Assembly: GCA_902568425.1 (NCBI GenBank)
Contig: CACFQM010000002.1
Coordinates: forward strand, 1-57,337
Origin: an uncultured Pelagibacteraceae bacterium
Lineage (GTDB): Bacteria; Pseudomonadota; Alphaproteobacteria; Pelagibacterales; Pelagibacteraceae
DNA: 57,337 bases
Direction of reading: 5' to 3'
In this document: positions 29,780-38,345 of the stretch, piece after piece
Layout: the number at the start of each line of letters is the position of its first letter
Position numbering within the stretch: the stretch's first letter is position 1
Program-made: the position numbers and the translations under genes
The notes under the pieces: generated by a model
The model's input: the letters and a program-made list of their open reading frames with translations, nothing else
Told to the model about the DNA's origin: nothing
Database searches by the model: none

Positions 29780-29985
29780 AAAAAATTATAACTCTTTTTT
29801 TAATCACATTTTTTTTCTCTTTATTCACTGGAAATACAAACGCAGAAAAATCTAATAAAGTAGAGACTATTAAAGTCACGAGCGATGAAGTTTCTGATCA
29901 ATTAGAAAAGCTTTTGGAGCTTTATAAAGATGGCGTAATTTCTGGATATGAATATGAAAGGGAAAAAAAGAAATTACTAAAGTAG
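29776..29985 (+). CDS. Small secreted/anchored protein with SHOCT-like tail
   Basis: 69 aa; hydrophobic N-terminus then 'QLEKLLELYKDGVISGYEYEREKKKLLK'; overlaps soxD stop and precedes soxA. Confidence 0.65.
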   Translation: MKKIITLFLITFFFSLFTGNTNAEKSNKVETIKVTSDEVSDQLEKLLELYKDGVISGYEYEREKKKLLK

Positions 29986-29990
29986 AAAAT

Positions 29991-32945
29991 ATGACTGAAA
30001 GTAAAATATATTTTAAATTTGATGGAAAAAAATATGCTGGTAATCAGGGAGATACTATTGCCGCTGCTTTATTAAGAAATAACGTAAGATTAATTGGGCG
30101 AAGTTTTAAATATCATAGACCAAGAGGTATTTATACATGTGGAATTGAAGAGCCTAATGCATTAGTTCAAATTATAAATGAACATAATGAACCTAACGTT
30201 AGAGCAACTGTAAAAAAAATCTACGAGGGAATGATTGTTAAAAGCCAAAACCGTTGGCCTTCATTAAAAACAGATTTAGGCTCAATAAATAATATTTTAT
30301 CACCAATATTTTCTGCAGGTTTTTATTACAAAACTTTTATGGGACCTAAAGGATTTTGGAAAAATGTATATGAGCCTTTAATTAGAAGAACAGCTGGATT
30401 AGGAAAGCCTCCGAAAGAGTTTAAATCAAAAAGTATACATCAACATCATAACGTCGACGTCATTATCGTTGGTGGAGGTTTAAGTGGTCTTCTGGCAGCC
30501 AGAAAATTTGCAGGTACAAATTATGATGTTTTATTGGTTGAAAGAGAAGATGCTTTTGGCGGTGTTTTAAAAAATGCTAATAAAATAAAATCTATCAACG
30601 ACCAACCAGCAGATGAATGGTTAGAAAAAACTGAAAGATTAATTAGGAATTCAAATAATATTAAGATATTAAAAAATACTTTGGTCACCACATATAATTT
30701 CAGTGATCATCTCATTGCACTAGAGGATAAAAATGTTGGAAAGCCTCAAGATAACGAAAAACCAGAGTTAGTTTTACATAAAATTAGAACTAAACATACG
30801 ATTTTAGCTAACGGACATATTGAAAGATTTATTACATTTAGAAATAACGATTTACCTGGGGTGATGCTTGCAGCATCTTTTGAAAAATATTTAAATAGAT
30901 ACGGTTTTGTTCCTGATGAAAGCCCTGTTATTTTTACAAATAATTCATCAACCTATAGTCTGTTAAAGTCTCTTACAGATCTAGGTCACAAGCCAAAAGC
31001 TTATGTAGATATAAGAGACCAAAAAAATATTGAAAAACAAACTTTAGAACTTCTAGAAAAATTTAATATCCCTTTCTATCCAAAATCTGAGGTTGAAGGT
31101 TGCGAAGGACAAAAAGAAGTTAAAAAAGTTTCTATAAGAACTAAGAAAAACCAAATTACTAAAATCAAAACATCCATGCTCTGTGTATCAGGTGGATTTA
31201 ATCCAGATATTCATTTATTTACTCAATCTAAAGGTCTTTTAAAATGGGACAAAGACCATTTAACTTTTAAACCAGATAGAATTTTCCAAAAAACAATTAC
31301 TCTTGGATCTGTAAGCGGTAACTTTAGCTACGAAAAACTTTTAGTCGAAGTTGAAAAAAAATTAAGTGAATTTCAAGGTCTAAATGAACTCGAAGTAAAG
31401 TTTGAAATTAACGGGCCTGAAAAATTTCAAATTAAAGAGCTTTGGGAAACTAAACACGAAAAAAAATCACTATGGTCTAAATCATTTATCGATCTTCAAA
31501 ATGATGTAACTACAAAAGACTTAAGACAAGCAGTTAATGAAGGCTTTAATAGAATTGAACATTTAAAAAGATTTACAACAAATAGTATGGGAACTGACCA
31601 GGGAAAAATAAGTAGTATTAATGCGCTTGGAATTGTTTCAAAGATTTTAAAGAAAGATATCTCTGAAGTTGGAACAACAACCTATAGACCTCCTTACAGT
31701 CCTGTTAATTTTTCTGCCATTGCTGGAAGAAGTACATACGAATTTTATGATCCAGTGAGAAAAACACCATTGCATTCTTGGCATATAAATCAAAACGCTG
31801 TTTTTGAAAATGTTGGGCAGTGGAAAAGACCTTGGTACTTCAAAAAATCTGAAGATGAAACTATGCTTCAGGCTGTTCAGAGAGAAGCTGAACAAGTTAG
31901 AAAGACGGCTGGGATTTTAGATGGATCTACACTTGGTAAAATTGAAATCAAAGGCAAGGATGCTCTGACTTTTGTAAATTTAATGTACACAAATAGTTTT
32001 ACAAAAATGAAACCTAAGACAGGAAGATATGCTCTTATGTTAGGAGAAGATGGAATGATTAAAGATGATGGAATTGTTTGTAAAATAAATGATCAACATT
32101 TTATAGTCACAACAACAACTGGTAATGCTGCGAGTGTTTTAGCTCACATGGAAGAATACGCACAAACCGAGTGGCCAAATTTAAATCTGTATATAAATTC
32201 AATTACAGAACAATTTGCTACGTTTAATCTTAGCGGACCAAAATCAAGGGTAATAATGAGCAGAGTTTTTAATGATATCGATTTTTCAAATGACCAGTTT
32301 CCATTTATGAGCTTTGATAATTTTAAATATTTAGATACAGAAATTAGAATTTTGCGAGCAAGTTTTACAGGAGAATTAGGATATGAAATCTACGTTCCAC
32401 CAAGTCATGCTTTAAAACTTTGGCAGAAATTTTTTATATCTAGCAGAGATTTTGATTTAGTCCCTTACGGAACAGAAACTATGCATCTTTTAAGAGCCGA
32501 AAAAGGATACATCATCGTTGGTCAGGATACAGATGGAACTGTAACTCCACTTGATCTGAATTTAAACTGGATGATTGGTAAAAAGAAAAAGGACTTTATT
32601 GGTAAAAGATCATTGACCAGAACTGATATTGTAAGAGAAACTAGAAAACAACTCGTTGGACTTGTTCCTGTTGATAAAACTTTAGGAATTGAAGAAGGTC
32701 AGCATGTTATCGAACAAAAAGATTTATCCTTACCAATTAAAAACCCTGTAGATATGCTTGGCCATGTAACATCGAGTTATTTTAGTCCTAATTTAAATCA
32801 TTCAGTAGCTATGGCTCTCATAAGAGGTGGTAAAAGAAAAATTGGTAGCCGTCTTTTTGTTTCAACAGAGAATTTAAATACCATAGCTGTTGAAGTAGTC
32901 GAACCTAATTTTATTGATCCTAAAAACGAAAGGATGATGTTATGA
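29991..32945 (+). CDS. soxA: Sarcosine oxidase alpha subunit
   Basis: 984 aa; 'FDGKKYAGNQGDTIAAALLRNNVRLIGRSFKYHRPRGIYTCG', FAD motif '[16 protein letters not shown]', C-terminal GcvT-like domain. Confidence 0.96.
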   Translation: MTESKIYFKFDGKKYAGNQGDTIAAALLRNNVRLIGRSFKYHRPRGIYTCGIEEPNALVQIINEHNEPNVRATVKKIYEGMIVKSQNRWPSLKTDLGSINNILSPIFSAGFYYKTFMGPKGFWKNVYEPLIRRTAGLGKPPKEFKSKSIHQHHNVDVIIVGGGLSGLLAARKFAGTNYDVLLVEREDAFGGVLKNANKIKSINDQPADEWLEKTERLIRNSNNIKILKNTLVTTYNFSDHLIALEDKNVGKPQDNEKPELVLHKIRTKHTILANGHIERFITFRNNDLPGVMLAASFEKYLNRYGFVPDESPVIFTNNSSTYSLLKSLTDLGHKPKAYVDIRDQKNIEKQTLELLEKFNIPFYPKSEVEGCEGQKEVKKVSIRTKKNQITKIKTSMLCVSGGFNPDIHLFTQSKGLLKWDKDHLTFKPDRIFQKTITLGSVSGNFSYEKLLVEVEKKLSEFQGLNELEVKFEINGPEKFQIKELWETKHEKKSLWSKSFIDLQNDVTTKDLRQAVNEGFNRIEHLKRFTTNSMGTDQGKISSINALGIVSKILKKDISEVGTTTYRPPYSPVNFSAIAGRSTYEFYDPVRKTPLHSWHINQNAVFENVGQWKRPWYFKKSEDETMLQAVQREAEQVRKTAGILDGSTLGKIEIKGKDALTFVNLMYTNSFTKMKPKTGRYALMLGEDGMIKDDGIVCKINDQHFIVTTTTGNAASVLAHMEEYAQTEWPNLNLYINSITEQFATFNLSGPKSRVIMSRVFNDIDFSNDQFPFMSFDNFKYLDTEIRILRASFTGELGYEIYVPPSHALKLWQKFFISSRDFDLVPYGTETMHLLRAEKGYIIVGQDTDGTVTPLDLNLNWMIGKKKKDFIGKRSLTRTDIVRETRKQLVGLVPVDKTLGIEEGQHVIEQKDLSLPIKNPVDMLGHVTSSYFSPNLNHSVAMALIRGGKRKIGSRLFVSTENLNTIAVEVVEPNFIDPKNERMML

Positions 32946-33463
32946 CAACATTAACATACAAAGATGGTATTGAAATAAACCAAGTTACACGTCAGCAAAT
33001 TACTTTAAGGGGTAAAGGCGATGGAGCTTTTGCATTTGCTGTTAATAAAGAAGTCTCACTTCTTCCACCTTCGGATAACTTAAGAATGGTTGATAATGAT
33101 CGTTTTATTTTTGCTAAACAATCTTTTGACCAATGGGTATTGATTGCAAAGAATAAAGAGGAAGATCAAGAAGTATTAAGAATGGTTTCTGAAATAAATA
33201 AAAATGGTGAAATGCTTGCTTCTAATTTCTCGGAAGGTCAGTCTTATTTTGAAATTAGTGGTGAAGATAAAGACCACTATTTAAATAAATTAACCCACTT
33301 TGATTTTAGAGATAAAAAGTTTCCAGCGTCAACAATGGTGCAAACTTTAGTAGCTAGAATTGATTGCTGTATATATAAACTTGAAGAAAAATATTTAATA
33401 ACTTGTGGTAAATCATTTGAAGATTATCTTAAGAATCGTCTAATAGATGCTTTAGAATTATAG
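32942..33463 (+). CDS. soxG: Sarcosine oxidase gamma subunit family
   Basis: 173 aa, translationally overlapping soxA, GcvT-related gamma subunit position. Confidence 0.82.
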   Translation: MTTLTYKDGIEINQVTRQQITLRGKGDGAFAFAVNKEVSLLPPSDNLRMVDNDRFIFAKQSFDQWVLIAKNKEEDQEVLRMVSEINKNGEMLASNFSEGQSYFEISGEDKDHYLNKLTHFDFRDKKFPASTMVQTLVARIDCCIYKLEEKYLITCGKSFEDYLKNRLIDALEL

Positions 33464-33484
33464 AAATTTATGATTTAATTAAAA

Positions 33485-33946
33485 ATGCCCAAAATTAGAA
33501 AACCAGCATCAATTGAAAAAGGTTTAGAGGAAGTTATCCAAATTCTTAGCGAAGATGAAATTGTGAATGCTATAGGAAAAAGTTCATCATATTTGAGAAA
33601 ATGTAGTGACCCAGAACAAAATTATTGGATTAATCATGATGAATTTTTTAAACTTGATCAAGCATGTATAATGAAAAATAAAGCACCTCCACTTCTAGAC
33701 GTTTACGAGTATATGATATCAAAAGAAATGGATTTAATTGATTTTGGTAAAATAGAGTCTTTAGATGAGGTCTTAGTAAGATTTAACATATTACATGGAA
33801 AATTAATTGAAAAAATAAAAGAAGCTCAAGATCCAAAAAGTGATAAAGGACAAGAAATTTCTGACCTAGAAAAAAAAGATATACTTAAAGCTGTTAGAGA
33901 TTTAGAAAATAAAATTCTAAAAGTAAAAACAATAATAGATAAATAA
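33485..33946 (+). CDS. Hypothetical protein with phage CII-like regulatory segment
   Basis: 'ALGKSSSYLRKCSDPEQ'-like pattern ('NAIGKSSSYLRKCSDPEQNYWINHDEFFKLDQACI') resembling phage CII-type proteins. Confidence 0.4.
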   Translation: MPKIRKPASIEKGLEEVIQILSEDEIVNAIGKSSSYLRKCSDPEQNYWINHDEFFKLDQACIMKNKAPPLLDVYEYMISKEMDLIDFGKIESLDEVLVRFNILHGKLIEKIKEAQDPKSDKGQEISDLEKKDILKAVRDLENKILKVKTIIDK

Positions 33947-33948
33947 TT

Positions 33949-34734
33949 TTAAGATAAGAAGCCTATAAAGTAATTAAATAAAATTAAAATACTTAATATC
34001 AATATAGATATTTTTGATACATCCAAAGTGTCAATAATATAATGTTTTTTATGAGTTTTTTTAGTTATTTGTGCTTTTTTTAATTCTTTAAAAACGAAGT
34101 AAGTTCTAATAATTAAAATTAGTAAAACGATATCTGCAAAATAAGAACTTAAAATATTTGAAGATAAACTATAATTGTAAAGTCCGTGAAACATTACTGG
34201 TACGAAAAGAGCTAAAAAAATATTTAAGAAATTGTGTTTTTTTTCAAAAATTGAAAGTGTTATTAGAAAGCCCATCAGAATTCCACATAACGTATGCATT
34301 GGAACAGCTGAAAAGGCTCTAACAATTGCCATCGTAAATGAAGGTTCTTTGTAATATTTTAATACATAATCAATATTTTCAATTGCTGCGAAACCTAGTG
34401 AGGCTGCTACTCCATAAATTATAGCATCCATTGGTTCATCAAATTCATCGTGCCTAGCACAATAAAAAACTAATACTAGAAATTTAAAAAATTCTTCTAG
34501 AAAAGCAGCTCTTATAAAAGAGTCATAAAAAAAATAGGTTTCACCCCTAAAATTTTTTTGACCAAAATTATCTAAAACTGGAATTATATAATCAATTGCT
34601 AAAACAGTAGAACAGCCTAAAATGAAAGTTAAAAAAACTACACCTTTTGGCTCAGGAAATTTATCTTTTTTGTAAATATATATTAAAATTAAAATTACTG
34701 GTAGTAGAGCTGAACATATGTAAAGAAAATACAT
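33949..34734 (-). CDS. PrsW family intramembrane metalloprotease
   Basis: 'RAAFLEEFFKFLVLVFY' EExxK motif, 'GFAAIENIDY', 'MHTLCGILMGF'. Confidence 0.85.
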   Translation of the reverse strand: MYFLYICSALLPVILILIYIYKKDKFPEPKGVVFLTFILGCSTVLAIDYIIPVLDNFGQKNFRGETYFFYDSFIRAAFLEEFFKFLVLVFYCARHDEFDEPMDAIIYGVAASLGFAAIENIDYVLKYYKEPSFTMAIVRAFSAVPMHTLCGILMGFLITLSIFEKKHNFLNIFLALFVPVMFHGLYNYSLSSNILSSYFADIVLLILIIRTYFVFKELKKAQITKKTHKKHYIIDTLDVSKISILILSILILFNYFIGFLS

Positions 34735-34749
34735 ATTTTATATAATAAT

Positions 34750-35664
34750 TTATTTTCTTCTTTTTGGTTTGGATTTATTTTTTTTTCCAACAAATGAAAA
34801 TAGTAGAAGAAAAGGAGCTAAAAGAATCCACCAGAATTTAGCTAGTAAAGGTAGAAACTTTGCGAATGCTCCTGCTTTGGCTAAAGCCTTAACTCCAAGA
34901 CTTCCAGCAACCAAACCGCCAAGACCAACTGCGGCTATCCTATCTCCTGATTTATAATCTGAATGCTTACTTCCATCACCAAATAAAACACTTTCCCCAA
35001 ATTCTTTTGAAAACTTAGCGGTATCTAATAAGTTAGTATCTTTATTTATATTTACTACATAAGAATTATCAATATGACCTCTTCTACCAAGAGCTATACT
35101 TCTATTTTCCATTGTTTTTCCTCCATCACTCCAAGAAACCTCATAAGAATAAAAAACAAGTTTACTTTTTTCATCAAAAGTAGGTTTATAAATCCATTTG
35201 ATGTCCGTTGTATAAGATAATCCTTGTGATTTTAAATACTCTTCATTTAATTTTGCAATTTTTTTCATCTCATCCATTAAATCTTGACTTTTAACTTTTT
35301 TCCAATCATCAATTTTTACGTAACCATTATCGGCATATTCAACAAAAATATTATATCCATCACCTTTAATATATAACACTGTGTTTTCGTCTGCTGGTAT
35401 ACCCCAAGCCCAGTAACTAAATTGATTGATGTCATTAAAATTATTAAGAAAAATCTCATTAGCTATAATATGTATTTCGGCATTTGCCTTTTTAATTTTA
35501 TAAAAAAATTCTTTTGGCTCACTTAAATTTTGCCAATTTAATGTTTCTATCTGTGATCTAAATTTTTCTATATCTTCGATTTTTTTCTTGTCTAAAGATA
35601 ATAAGTTAGTATTGAAAAAAAATAAAAATATAATAACTAAGTAATAGTTTATTTTTATTTTCAC
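34750..35664 (-). CDS. DUF2167-like membrane-anchored protein
   Basis: 304 aa, signal peptide, C-terminal TM segment after 'AAVGLGGLVAGSLGVKALAKAGAFAKFLPLLAKFWW'. Confidence 0.6.
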   Translation of the reverse strand: MKIKINYYLVIIFLFFFNTNLLSLDKKKIEDIEKFRSQIETLNWQNLSEPKEFFYKIKKANAEIHIIANEIFLNNFNDINQFSYWAWGIPADENTVLYIKGDGYNIFVEYADNGYVKIDDWKKVKSQDLMDEMKKIAKLNEEYLKSQGLSYTTDIKWIYKPTFDEKSKLVFYSYEVSWSDGGKTMENRSIALGRRGHIDNSYVVNINKDTNLLDTAKFSKEFGESVLFGDGSKHSDYKSGDRIAAVGLGGLVAGSLGVKALAKAGAFAKFLPLLAKFWWILLAPFLLLFSFVGKKNKSKPKRRK

Positions 35665-35918
35665 TTACTCTTTTTTGTTTTTTTTCTTGATTTTGTTCGA
35701 TACTGTTCTGGCAATGTATCATCCTCGGATTGTCTTAAACCTGCACCACCTGACTCACCTAATTTTTGAATAACAAAACCTATACCACCTAAAATAATCG
35801 GAGAAAAACGAGAAGCTTCTCCTAAAAAGTAAGTCAAATTATAACCTAACCAGGACGAAACAAAATCTATAATTGCTGCAGCATAAAATATTAAAGCAAT
35901 AAATTCCATTATATTCAA
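35661..35918 (-). CDS. Small membrane protein of unknown function
   Basis: 85 aa, overlaps start of the DUF2167-like gene. Confidence 0.55.
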   Translation of the reverse strand: MNIMEFIALIFYAAAIIDFVSSWLGYNLTYFLGEASRFSPIILGGIGFVIQKLGESGGAGLRQSEDDTLPEQYRTKSRKKTKKSK

Positions 35919-36001
35919 TTAAAATTGATTTTTAATTGTTTGTCTACAACAAATAAAAGCTGTGAATGTTGTGAAATTATACAACTAATTTAAGAAATTA
36001 C

Positions 36002-37012
36002 ATGGTATCATATAAAATGGTACAAAATAAATTTAATATTTCATTTATTACAAAAAAATTCAAAAAATCAAATAACTACAATGCATCTGCTGATTTAATG
36101 ATGTTAGAGGGTGATACGCTGAAAGTAATTAAAAAAATTCCAAATAAAAAAGTTAAATTAATAATCACCTCTCCACCATATAATTTAGAAAAGGAGTATG
36201 AAAAAAAACAATCTCTTGAAGATTATCTAAATAAAATGTCTCCATATATTAAAGAGTTTTATAGAGTTTTAAAAAACGATGGTTCAATATGCTGGCAAGT
36301 TGGTAGTTATGTAAATAAATCAGAAGTATTTCCCCTAGATATATTTTATTATAAAATGTTTAAAGCGTCAGGTTTTAAATTAAGAAATAGAATTATTTGG
36401 CATTTTAACCACGGGCTTCACTCTAGCAAAAGATTATCTGGCAGATATGAAACTTTGTTATGGTTTACAAAATCAGATAATTATACTTTTAATTTGGATA
36501 AAATTAGAGTTCCTTCAAAATATCCTGGAAAAAGAAAGAAAAATTATATTGCAAAAAATAAAAAAGTTTCTGGGAAACCTTCGGGGAACCCTCTTGGAAA
36601 AAATCCATCCGATTATTGGGAAATCATGACAAATGAATGGGAATTAGGTTTTTGGGACATACCCAATGTTAAAGCTCATCATCCTGAGAAAACATTACAT
36701 CCTTGTCAATTTCCAATAGAATTAGTTGAAAGATGTATTTTTGGTTTTACAAACGAAAAAGATTTGGTTTTAGATCCTTATTCGGGCACTGGCTCAGCAA
36801 TATTAGCTGCACTTAAAAATAATAGAAGATCTATTGGCTGCGAAATAAAAAAAAAATATATAAAGATTGCATTAGACAGAGTTAAAAAGTTAGAGGAAGG
36901 TAAACTGCCTTATAGGAAATTTGGCAAACCCATTCATATTCCATCAGGTAAAGAAAAGGTTGCTCAAATACCAAGGGAATGGGTGAAAAAAAATTATAAT
37001 TTCAATTTTTAA
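36002..37012 (+). CDS. DNA methyltransferase (N4-cytosine/N6-adenine, SPPY motif, beta-type order)
   Basis: 'MMLEGDTLKVIKKIPNKKVKLIITSPPYNLEKEYE' (motif IV) and later 'DPYSGTGSAILAALKNNRRSIGCEIKKKY' (motif I). Confidence 0.93.
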   Translation: MVSYKMVQNKFNISFITKKFKKSNNYNASADLMMLEGDTLKVIKKIPNKKVKLIITSPPYNLEKEYEKKQSLEDYLNKMSPYIKEFYRVLKNDGSICWQVGSYVNKSEVFPLDIFYYKMFKASGFKLRNRIIWHFNHGLHSSKRLSGRYETLLWFTKSDNYTFNLDKIRVPSKYPGKRKKNYIAKNKKVSGKPSGNPLGKNPSDYWEIMTNEWELGFWDIPNVKAHHPEKTLHPCQFPIELVERCIFGFTNEKDLVLDPYSGTGSAILAALKNNRRSIGCEIKKKYIKIALDRVKKLEEGKLPYRKFGKPIHIPSGKEKVAQIPREWVKKNYNFNF

Positions 37013-37023
37013 TTCACCTTGTT

Positions 37024-37539
37024 TTACCACGTATCATTTGATTTATTCAAATCACTTCTTGATAATAATCGATTTTTAGAAATTTTTTCTCGATTATTTT
37101 CTCTATATTTTTTTTGCATTGCTTTAACTTTTTCTGGATTATTTTCTATCCATTTTTTGTAAGAAGCTTTAATTTTTTCTTTATTATTTTCTCTCCATTT
37201 TTTTTCCATTTCTTTAACTTTTTCTTTATTATTTTCTCTCCATTTTTTTTCCATTGCTTTAACTTTTTCTGGATTATTTTCTCTATATTTTTTTTGAGAT
37301 ATTTTCGTTTTTTCTGGGTTATTTTCTCTATATCTTTTGTACATTGCTTTAACTTTTTCTGGATTATTTTCTCTCCATTTTTTGTTAGAAGCTTTTATTT
37401 TTTCTTTATTATTTTCTCTCCATTTTTTTTGCATTGCTTTAACTTTTTCTGGATTATTTTCTCTATATTTTTTTTGATAAGCTTTAATTTTTTCTCTTTG
37501 TTGTGTTTTTTTTTGCTTTAAAATTGTATTTTCAATCAT
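37024..37539 (-). CDS. Lys/Glu/Asn-rich tandem-repeat protein (nine 15-aa repeats)
   Basis: 171 aa; units such as YQKKYRENNPEKVKA, MQKKWRENNKEKIKA; ATG overlaps the upstream gene stop (37536-37539). Confidence 0.7.
   Translation of the reverse strand: MIENTILKQKKTQQREKIKAYQKKYRENNPEKVKAMQKKWRENNKEKIKASNKKWRENNPEKVKAMYKRYRENNPEKTKISQKKYRENNPEKVKAMEKKWRENNKEKVKEMEKKWRENNKEKIKASYKKWIENNPEKVKAMQKKYRENNREKISKNRLLSRSDLNKSNDTW
37075..37479 (-). repeat. Nine consecutive 45-bp repeat units inside the repeat-protein gene
   Basis: Derived from aa 21-155 of the ORF, 9 x 15 codons without indels. Confidence 0.93.
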
Positions 37540-38345
37540 GGTCTTACTTTAATATTTGTCCATTCGGCATTATCTGAGTCTTTAATGCTAAATCTTTTGC
37601 TAATTAAATATTCATAATTTAAAATTTTTGGTTCCTTTTTATCTTGTATCCAAACATGTATAAAATAACTGGTTTTTTTTTCTAACAAAGTATTCCACTC
37701 GTTCCTAGATAAATAAAAAAGACCGTCCTCTTTTCCAGAAGCCTTGGCTTCAATAAAAATTATGTTCATTTTTTCATCATATGACTTGATATCATAACCT
37801 AATAAATTGTTATCAAGACTAACCCAAATAGGTTTTTTGTTTGATTTAAATTTCATTAATTTTTTTAACTCATATTCAAAACTCTTTTTTTCACCATCTC
37901 TTCCTTGATAAAGTTTTGCATCATTATTTCTCTTTCTAACAAATTGTGTTAGTTCATCCCACCACTCCATAATTAATTGTGACTCTTGACTGTCATCTAT
38001 AACTTTGAAAAGTTCAGCTTCATTAAAAAGTTGAATGATATTATCATTGATGTAGTCTTTAAAAATATCCCTACCCTTTGTAATATGAAAAATATAACCA
38101 GGTGTATTTTTAATAAAAAAACTTTTAAGGATTTTCCTCAATGTATTTTTTCTGTTATCCTCTAAACGTGAAAACTCTTGTATTAATTCTTCACCTAAAG
38201 TATTAATTATTTTTTGTCCTTCAGTGTAATCTAAATTTGCATTTACACTTTCTAAAAAAGTCTTATTCTTATAGTTAAGAATATTTTTATTCTTTACAAT
38301 TTCGCAAGCAGCCTCGATAGCACTTTTACTTAAATGAATTATCAT
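37536..38345 (-). CDS. DUF3883 domain protein, putative PD-(D/E)XK restriction-like nuclease
   Basis: C-terminal 'LGYDIKSYDEKMNIIFIEAKASGKEDGLFYLSRNEWNTLLEKKTSYFIHVWI' matches DUF3883/PD-(D/E)XK pattern (GYDI...IEAKA...FYLSRNEW). Confidence 0.8.
   Translation of the reverse strand: MIIHLSKSAIEAACEIVKNKNILNYKNKTFLESVNANLDYTEGQKIINTLGEELIQEFSRLEDNRKNTLRKILKSFFIKNTPGYIFHITKGRDIFKDYINDNIIQLFNEAELFKVIDDSQESQLIMEWWDELTQFVRKRNNDAKLYQGRDGEKKSFEYELKKLMKFKSNKKPIWVSLDNNLLGYDIKSYDEKMNIIFIEAKASGKEDGLFYLSRNEWNTLLEKKTSYFIHVWIQDKKEPKILNYEYLISKRFSIKDSDNAEWTNIKVRP

Noticed and set aside
37114-37521. 135-aa + strand ORF with 'FFFIIFSPFFFHCFNFF' repeats
   Set aside because: Antisense mirror of the 45-bp repeat array; codon composition of Lys/Glu/Asn repeats keeps the opposite strand open. 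No independent start signal.
37024-37539. CRISPR-like array because of regular repeats
   Set aside because: Units are contiguous 45-bp coding repeats without unique spacers and maintain one reading frame.
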